From NCBI GenBank assembly GCA_963082975.1, contig OY720346.1, positions 69,059,267-69,123,266 of the forward strand: a DNA stretch of 64,000 bases, read 5' to 3'. The notes under the pieces are model-generated. The model had not been told where the DNA came from. It saw only the letters and a program-made list of their open reading frames with translations, and ran no database searches. Below are positions 56,595-64,000 of the stretch, one piece after another. Source of the stretch: Labia minor (taxonomy: Eukaryota > Arthropoda > Insecta > Dermaptera > Spongiphoridae). Position 1 is the stretch's first letter, and every line of letters starts with the position of its first letter. Both the position numbers and the translations under genes were made by a program.

Positions 56595-56791
56595 TTTTAC
56601 TATCTCGCCAGAGATAGTATTGCCATAAATATCTACGCAATTAGTATTTCCTCGTTTTGAAGGTTCCTGAGGCATTTTCACTAAGGTTGAGAAAAATGTC
56701 TGTGGGTGTGTGTATGTAGACAAGATTACTCAAAAACGGTGTGAGCTAGAATCATGAAATTTGGTACATGGGCATTATTCAAAATTCGTAG
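56595..56791 (+). mobile_element. Helentron/DINE-like 5' fragment (H7)
   Basis: TTTTACTATCTCGCCAGAGA start, with a short foreign piece (ATAAATATCTACGCAATTAG) replacing the usual 5' part. It runs to GGGCATTATTCAAAATTCGT and then stops. It interrupts a mariner remnant. Confidence 0.7.
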
Positions 56792-57693
56792 TGACCACAC
56801 CAACTTCACATTCTGTAAGTTTATTAAACCGTGAGAATAGAGAACCCAACGCTGAACTTATATATATCTACGTAATTAGGATTTAGTTAACTTTGAAAAC
56901 CAATCCACCAAATTCCTTGAATATGAGCCCATAAGTATCGATAGAAAGTTCAATGTTGCTTCCAAAAATGGCATAGTATCACTGACAGAAATACGTTGAA
57001 CGGAGAAGTCGCTTAAAGCTAATTATGACATTGGTCATTAATTTAACATGGTGAACATTGTCATGCGTTATTCGTAGAATTTCAAAATTTCAACTTGCTT
57101 GATTATTATAATTAACCATAAAATGAATGAACCTGCTACATTTCACCTGCTCTGGATGTTGGAAAATTAGTGATTCAATCAGGGTGGACTTTAGATAAAT
57201 ATAGGTATGTTTTAAATAGACATAAATACATATCAAATATTTTTTTAATGTAAAAGAAAAATTAATAAAATCTTGACCCAATAAAAATAAAAATTATCCC
57301 ATTCTCATTTAAATTTTTAACTAGTTCAAAAATAATATTAATAATAAAGATATTGTGATATGAAAGATGAAAAATAAAAATAAAAAAAAAGAGTGGGAAA
57401 TAGTCCAACTATTGATTAGATAGTATACATTCGTGTGATTTGAATAGAAAAGTCTCAATATTCATTTTAAATAAAAAGTTTGAAAACACATGTTTTCATT
57501 CACATTACGTGTTTAACATTTTGTTATTATGTATAATAGATCTTGTTATTATGTATACTAAATTAATTAATTATTAAGTTGAAACAATTTTTTAAAACAA
57601 ATTTGCTAATTTGAATCGATAATATTTTGAAAAATCATTAATAAATAAATTTAAATATAATAATAATAATAATAATAAATTCCGTGTGTGTGT
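56792..57693. other. AT-rich DNA, no gene seen
   Basis: 56792-57090 is less AT-rich but unassigned. An AAT array lies at 57658-57679, followed by a GT run. Confidence 0.4.
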
Positions 57694-57701
57694 GTCTACA
57701 T

Positions 57702-58149
57702 CAGTGGCGTACCTAGAACTTTTGCCGCCCGGGGCGATCTCCAGTTTGCCGCCCTTTTTATTATAAGTCAATCAAATAGTGGTATTTATAAATTAATGCA
57801 CATAAATAAATTATTAAGTTATTTAATCAATATTAATTAATACACAGAGTAAATTTTTTTACACATATTTGTATGCACTCGTATATAAACATATTAATAT
57901 AATATTTACTCTTCTAGCTTTCATTCTAGAAAAATCGTGTATAATGCTCTCAAAATTTATATTTATATTTTTTCCGCCGGCCCTGCTTTTCAAAAGAAAA
58001 ATCTATCATTTAAAAAAATATTGGTATATCACTTCAAAGTAATCATATAAACTTTTCAAAAGAAATGACTAAATATAAAAAATGCCGCCCCAAGATAAGT
58101 GCCGCCCGGTGCGGACCGCACCCACCGCACCCCCCTAGGTACGCCACTG
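57702..58149. mobile_element. hAT MITE with perfect 8-bp target duplication
   Basis: The ends are CAGTGGCGTACCTAGAA and, inverted, CAGTGGCGTACCTAGG. GTCTACAT flanks both sides (57694-57701, 58150-58157). GCCGCCC-rich subterminal parts; 448 bp; no protein. Confidence 0.9.
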
Positions 58150-58167
58150 GTCTACATATAGTTAGAT

Positions 58168-58539
58168 TAGTGATTCTCAACTTTTTTTTTACCGCGGCAC
58201 ACTTTTAACGATTTAAAAATTTGGCATTACCTATAATAGACTGTAATATACATAGTTTATGATAATAATCAGGGATCGGCAACCCTTTTCAATAGTCGTG
58301 CACATTTCTGAAATAAAATAACAGGGGTGGGCACACTTGGTGATACTTAGAGCCATATTGAAAAATCGAAAATGTTTAAGAGCCTGATCGCAAAAACATT
58401 TTACCTTTTTTTTTACATACATATATAATAAATAAGTACTTTTTCTTAATTTGAACTTTACATTTGTAAAATTTGGCGGCACATTTTGAAAATCTCGCGG
58501 CACACATAAGTGCCGCGGCACAGTGGTTGAGAATCACTG
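58168..58539. mobile_element. hAT MITE with perfect 8-bp target duplication, rearranged inside
   Basis: The ends are TAGTGATTCTCAAC and, inverted, CAGTGATTCTCAACC. AGTTAGAT flanks both sides (58160-58167, 58540-58547). It is related to 13029-13317 in reverse. It holds an extra insert at about 58265-58345 (GGGATCGGCAACCC, GGGGTGGGCACAC) that may be another, partial hAT MITE. Confidence 0.85.
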
Positions 58540-58547
58540 AGTTAGAT

Positions 58548-59417
58548 AAATATCATAAATATTTTCATTTTTTTAATTTAAATATTTTTCTATTTTCAAA
58601 ATAATTTACGTATTTATTTATTTCATGAATAGTGTGTCGTTTTAAAAAATTGTTTCAGTATTTATCATTCCAAAGCAAGTGTAACTCATATAGAAGATGA
58701 GATCTACTTCATGATGTAACAACTAACTCTTCTACCCTCACGTGCGCTCATGATTTCCTCTCATTCACCCTTTCAATTTCTTTTTCTTATTTAGAGAAAT
58801 CATGTTTCCCCCTTCATTTCCTTATCACGGATTTTCTTCTTAGAATTGATTCCAAGACTAAATAAATGGGAAAACCTAGGATTCCATTTCATGAAAAAGA
58901 AAAAAAAAGAATAAATTTTCAAAACTGATCTGTGTTCGATAATGAAATTGATTTTAGATATAATGGTACTAAAATACTTTTAAAAAAATAAACTTTCATT
59001 ATGTATATATTTGTATTACAATTTATATGATATTCGCGAATAAGAGAAAAAAAAAATACTTTGAATTGGATATTTTAGCAATATCACGATCAATAGTCTT
59101 CCAAAGTTACTGGATCGATCTTGGAAACAAACCAAGTTCTGAGTTTGTCACTTGTTTGGAATGTTATATATATATATATATATATACTCGTTTGAAACTT
59201 CTCCTCGATAACTTTTGGATAAACAACACAAACATGTCTTTACTGTGATTGATACAATAAAAAAATATCATTGTTAATTAATTAAAACTACCCTATGAAA
59301 TTTTTTATCGCCAATTTTAGCCATTAAATAAATACTTGATTGTTTATACAACCTCTGCTGTGTGATATTAAACTTTAATCTTAAATTTAAATTAACCCTT
59401 GCAGTCACTCAAAACAA
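58548..59417. other. AT-rich DNA, no gene seen
   Basis: A TA run at 59166-59186. A 73-codon frame across it (59027-59248) shows no domain. Confidence 0.4.
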
Positions 59418-60187
59418 ATTTTTACCGACCAACGATAGGAAGGGAAGGTATTGTTTTCACACCAAGTTTCACATGGAGAGATTTTTACAATCCCCACGAA
59501 TCATGCATTTTATTAACATAAAAAAGTATTTTTAACATGATGTCTGTCCGTCTGTTCATTGTGTGACCTTATAGACGTCTACAGCTTGAACGGCTCAACA
59601 GATTTTGATAAAATTGGGTATATTTACTTAGCATGATGAATTTATCAACTTTTGGTGTATATCCGGAAACCAAGAAGTGGTAGTTTACAAAGTATTAATT
59701 TTATATTCATTGTCGGAAAATATTTCACTTAAAATATAGTAGTAAAAAAATTGAGTAATTAAACTAAAAGTGAAAACCAAGATAATATAATTTAGTGATT
59801 TTAATTCAAGTTTTAAAAATATTTTTATTTTATACTTTATTTTTGATAAAATTTGTTATATTTATATCAGAAGTATGAATTCATCAATTTTTTGTGTACA
59901 TCCGTAAACAGGAAGTGGTCATTTACAAAGTATTAATTTTTTATTCATTGTTGGAAATTTTCCACTTAAAATAAAGTAGTAATTAATGTAAAATTTGAAA
60001 ATATATATAGTAGTAATTAATAATGGAGTAATTGAACTAAAAATAAAAACCAAGATAATATAATTTAATCATTTTAATTTAAATTTAAAAAATATTTTTT
60101 TTTTTGATACTTTTTATATTTATATAGAATGTTGTATGGAAATTAATTTATTTCAATTCGTCGGTCAGTTCTGTGTTTGGCAACAGC
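59418..60187 (-). repeat. Repeat family A, reverse copy with duplicated middle (A4)
   Basis: It starts ATTTTTACCGACCAACGATA and ends with CGTCGGTCAGTTCTGTG, the inverse of the family start. The block CATTTACAAAGTATTAATTT with its neighbours occurs twice (about 59676-59830 and 59918-60090). The first of these matches A6 closely. Confidence 0.75.
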
Positions 60188-60315
60188 TCATATTTTTATT
60201 TTAAGAAAGCCCAAATTGATAATCTTCAAAATTCAACTTTATATGTATAATTTTAAATTTATAAACTCTTCATAAGTTTATTTATTTTACCCAATCCAAG
60301 TAAATAAGTTGACGT

Positions 60316-60950
60316 GTGGCCAGGTCCGAACCGACCGACGGTTTGAAATAAATTAATTTCCAGCTACAGAAACAATTTCAAATAATTTTAATATATCTAT
60401 TAATGCAATAAAAAACAGATAGGCATATAACATAAATATTTTTAATTTTATTTTATTTATAATATATAGCTGAAGTAGCCGGCGTTGCCCGGCATTACCC
60501 GAGGCTGTGACGTCATGAAGGGCTGGGTGACGTCATATAATTTTAAATTAAGAAAAACATAATGAAGATGATTTTTCCCGAGGATAAAACCAATACATTC
60601 GTGGTGATATATAAAAAAATCTCCTCATGTGAAATTTTGTGTGAAAATAACCCTTCCCTTATTATCGTCGATCGCTAATACTACCACTTCCGGTTTCCGG
60701 ATTTGCACCAAAAGTTGATCAATTCATCCCACTGATGCATTAAATAAATATACCAAATTTCATCAAAATCCGTTCAGCCGTTCAGGCTGTACACATCTAT
60801 ACGGACAGACGGACGGACGGACAGACATCATGCTAAAAATACTTTTTTCTGTTAAGAAAATGCATGATTCGTGGAGATATGTAAAAATCTCCACATGTGA
60901 AATTTGGTGTGAAAACAATACCTCTCTTACTATCGTCGGTCGGTAAAAAT
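60316..60950 (+). repeat. Repeat family A, complete copy (A5)
   Basis: It has the best-preserved central part, including GTAGCCGGCGTTGCCCGGCA at about 60476 followed by GTGACGTCATGAAGGGCTGG. It lies between two reverse copies. Confidence 0.85.
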
Positions 60951-61860
60951 CATAAAAATACTTAAATTTTTAATAAAATATCAACATATTTGTTCAGAGA
61001 AGGATAAACCATTTGATTTTCTGTTGCATTCAGCAATAACATGTTATTTTCTAACATCATTTTTTCAATTTTGCTTTTTTTTTATTGGAAATTAAGAAAT
61101 ATTCTTGTCAGTCTCAAATTTTTTGACCCATTTTATGTTCATATATAAATATATATATAAGTATATTTTTTTATTTATAATGCCACTCTTTCATGATTTT
61201 ATATTTACTTTTTTTGTGTGCCTCCTTTAATTAAATAAATTAACGAAACGCAACATCTATCAAAGAGAAGATATTGAATATAATAACCAGGGAGAAATAT
61301 TTTTGTAATGTCACTTGAGAATATTTCGTCATCTGTTCAATAGACTGAGGTAAAAGATAATTATAAAAAATATATATATATATATATAAAATAGCTACCA
61401 AATGACAGAAAACAGATGGTGTAATATTTTTTTTTTAAATCTTTGTTACGATAAAGTCGAAATTGATTTATTTTCACGAAATATCGAATTTAATTGACGC
61501 TGAGAGGTCGATAACAAGCATTCCAACCCTTTTCTTTGGTAAAATTTAACCACCGTCAAGATGTTGAAATGAAAGCATATAAATTTCTCTTGGATTATGA
61601 GCCTGTACTAGCAAAAGTTAAATAACCATTTGCCACCAATTATTAAATTCCGCCTACACGTAGAATTTGGACCTATTAACTACATTTACAAGAATAGAGA
61701 CTATTAAACTGTAAACTTTTATAATTTAATAACCGTTTAGACCTCCTGGGGCAGTCATCACTTTTAGTCTATTTAATATGTTGCATCCTTTTACTATTAT
61801 GTTTAAATGCTACAAATAAATTCTACAAAATAAAAAGATTATTTTAATCAAATTGTAATC
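60951..61860. other. AT-rich DNA, no gene seen
   Basis: An AT run at about 61370-61388. 61480-61700 is less AT-rich and unassigned. Confidence 0.4.
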
Positions 61861-62318
61861 ATTTTTACCGAGCGACGATAAGAAGGGAAGGTATTGTTTA
61901 CACATCAAATTTCACATGTGGAGATTTTTACATCTCTCCACGATTCATGCATTTTGTTAACAGAAAAAAGTATTTTTAGCATGATGTCTGTCCGTCTGTC
62001 CATTGTGTGTATAGACGTGTACAGCTTGTACGCCTCAACGGATTTTGATAAAATTTGGTATATTTACTTAGCATGAATTTATCAACTTTTGGGTAAATCC
62101 GGAAACCGGAAGTGCTAGTTTACAAAATATTAATTTTATATTCATTGTCGGAAAATATTTCACTTAAAATATAGTAGTAATTAAAAATTGAGAAATTCAA
62201 CTAAAAGTGAAAACCAAGATAATATAATTTAGTGATTTTAATTCAAGTTTTAAAATTTTTTTTTCTATACTTTATATATATATAAATATGATATATGTTC
62301 GATTCTGTGCCTGGCCAC
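61861..62318 (-). repeat. Repeat family A, reverse copy (A6)
   Basis: It starts ATTTTTACCGAGCGACGATA and ends CTGTGCCTGGCCAC. It lacks the GTGACGTCA block present in A1, A2 and A5, so it belongs with A4 to a shorter or different subfamily. Confidence 0.8.
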
Positions 62319-62393
62319 CGCTCGCTTTTATATATATTTTAATCATTTAAATTTTAACAAAATAGAGATCAAAACATTGTATTCAGATGTTGA

Positions 62394-62394
<1 letters not shown>

Positions 62395-62436
<42 letters not shown>

Positions 62437-62437
62437 T
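62395..62437. repeat. (TTA)n microsatellite
   Basis: About fourteen uninterrupted units. Confidence 0.9.
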
Positions 62438-62648
62438 TAGAGAATATAATGAATTCGGATAAAGGATTTTGTAATCTCTAAAACGTTAAGTATGTATATA
62501 TATTTTAATGTTATAGACTTTTCAGTGAGATCTTATAAAAATGCAATTTGTTTTAACTATAGCTTCAAGCAAACTACAAGAATTGAACCATTCTATTTTT
62601 AATTAGATCGTTATATATATTTTTTGCTTTCTAATTGGTTAATTTATT

Positions 62649-62885
62649 TTATTTTAAGTGAGGGAGAGATAAAATCCTTATCAATAAACGATGGAGTTCT
62701 ACAATCGTTGAATTGTAAATTAATTTTAAAGGCTGCATTGAAATGGTTTCCTCGTTGAACAATACGATTAAATACATATTGTCTTCGATTGCGGAGAACT
62801 GAAAGATTTCTTGTGTCTCAACTTGGTATTCGAATTGTCTTCTCAATTCAAATGAGTTGAGTGTCTTTTCGTCAATCCACTGAAT
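62649..62885 (-). CDS. Candidate ORF or exon, unknown function
   Basis: On the minus strand a frame is open from 62885, just after AATAAATTCAG, to a stop at about 62649, nearly 78 codons. It reads QWIDEKTLNSFELRRQFEYQ, later ETQEIFQFSAIEDNMYLIVL, with a balanced Glu/Gln/Ile/Leu composition unlike the low-complexity frames elsewhere. There is no early Met, and I recognise no family. The acceptor-like AG has a poor pyrimidine tract. It may be a host exon, an old transposon piece or chance. Confidence 0.22.
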   Translation of the reverse strand: MQWIDEKTLNSFELRRQFEYQVETQEIFQFSAIEDNMYLIVLFNEETISMQPLKLIYNSTIVELHRLLIRILSLPHLK

Positions 62886-63753
62886 TTATTCTTGCTTAAC
62901 TATTAACTTTTTGAAAAGATGATGATGATGATGATGATGACTGTCAGCCACCACCACTTTACGAACTTGATCTCGAGAGTATAACTTCACAATTATGAGG
63001 CTGTATATATATATATATATATCCGTATTATCTAATAAACAAAATGAAATGCCAAGCAAATGGAGACTAAACAATTAAACAGACAGCAATATTTTGAAAC
63101 GGGATTCTAACACAAAGGAGTAGTATAATAGGCAAATTATTTTGTTAGTCTAATCAAATTAAATTTTTACAAAATTCCAGTCATTTTTTAAACAAAAATG
63201 AATTTATCTATAAAAGATCCTTGATCTTAATAAATATTTAAAAATAATTAAAACTTAGTCCAATTAAATTGAATGCAACTGGAAACATTATAAATAGTAG
63301 AAATTAGAATCCATCCTTTTACTAAGAGTGTAAATATTTTATCAAAAGTTTACTTTTTAGAAATTTTTATATTTTCATTAAACCTTGATCTCCCTGTTTT
63401 AATTAAATTGATTTAACTGTCAAAAACAATATTAATATTATTATTATTATTATTATGAATTCTGGATTATTATTAAATACATTCACTTTAAACAATTAAA
63501 ATTCATTTTAAAACATAATTGCTTTAGTTGAGTGGTGTACTAGGCAGAAAGGGTTGTTTCTGATTTGAAAATCGAAGTACGAATCAGTGTATTGTTCATT
63601 GTTTATGAATATTTGTGTAGTTTTTCCAACAACAGACAAGTATAACAAAGAAAAAAAATAATAAAAATAAAATTTAATTTTTGAAAAATAATTTGATTAA
63701 GCTTGAAGTAAAAAACATATTATTTATTATAAGCTTCAAGGATAATGAAATGA

Positions 63754-63924
63754 GGGAGGAGACTCATTTTCACTGTTGTGGTCACTTACGAATCCTATGA
63801 GTACTTAGAAGGTTTTGCTGATGATCTAATGGTGAGAGGCAATCACGAGAACGAAATCTTAGAGATAATGAATCTTGTCTTCAAACACATAAATTACTGT
63901 TGTCAGAGTAAGGAAAATGTTTAG
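63754..63924 (+). pseudogene. LINE reverse transcriptase fragment at the window edge
   Basis: The plus-strand frame contains EYLEGFADDLMVRGNHENEI followed by LEIMNLVFK. GFADD is the catalytic RT motif, and its context (ADD, then a charged GNHE segment and an amphipathic helix) matches Jockey/R1-type LINEs. It stops at TAG 63922. Further along, IIIPTITHGT (about 63970-63998) matches the next conserved RT region in another frame, so a degraded element continues past the right end. The clade is uncertain. Confidence 0.55.
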
Positions 63925-64000
63925 AAAGAATTGGTGTTTAATATTTAAGATGATAGATTGGTTATAACAATCATAATTCCAACAATAACACATGGGACAC

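Noticed and set aside
62285-62318. A GTTCGATTC string as a tRNA B box
   Set aside because: It lies in the terminus of a family A copy and no A box or cloverleaf is present.

Overview
The window is AT-rich eukaryotic DNA (roughly a quarter to a third G+C by eye). It is full of poly-A/T tracts and di-, tri- and tetranucleotide microsatellites, and it carries no confidently recognisable host gene. The transposable elements are those of invertebrate animals: Tc1/mariner, hAT with very abundant hAT MITEs, Jockey-type and RTE-type LINEs, a tRNA-derived SINE, and Helentron/DINE-like non-coding elements. This suggests a metazoan with a repeat-inflated, AT-rich genome. An arthropod such as a parasitic copepod would fit, but nothing in the sequence proves the taxon. 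The region reads as intergenic or giant-intron DNA.

Layout. 1-5.4 kb: unique AT-rich DNA, one complete copy of a dispersed family named here family A, and a GC-richer island. 5.8-10.0 kb: a hAT MITE, a foldback element, a GC-rich island and an internally deleted mariner relative. 10.4-10.9 kb: a GC-rich island rich in CGAT motifs. 13-20.5 kb: hAT MITEs, two Helentron-like copies (one nested in a MITE), an inverted RTE-like LINE fragment and a long-TIR MITE. 21-26.6 kb: three deleted mariners of two families. 27.4-36.1 kb: family A, more hAT MITEs, a long-TIR element, a degraded LINE end and a SINE. 36.8-40.7 kb: four Helentron-like pieces.

41.45-55.1 kb is the most striking part. Two apparently identical 5,483-bp hAT elements lie in the same orientation, exactly 7,650 bp apart, each flanked by its own perfect 8-bp target-site duplication. 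Each encodes a nearly full-length BED-finger (ZBED5-like) transposase. Each also carries, inside the 3' end of that gene, a 5'-truncated Jockey-type LINE with an intact reverse transcriptase frame, a poly(A) tail and a 43-bp target duplication. The LINE therefore jumped into one hAT first, and the compound element was later mobilised as a unit. Copy 1 sits inside a foldback repeat; copy 2 sits exactly at the edge of a hAT MITE.

55-64 kb: short LINE and mariner remnants, more hAT MITEs, a cluster of three family A copies and, at the right edge, a degraded RT fragment that continues out of the window. A few short open stretches with exon-like composition (2.84, 30.67, 48.66 and 62.7 kb) and one possible micro-exon (38.4 kb) are the only hints of a host gene; all are weak.
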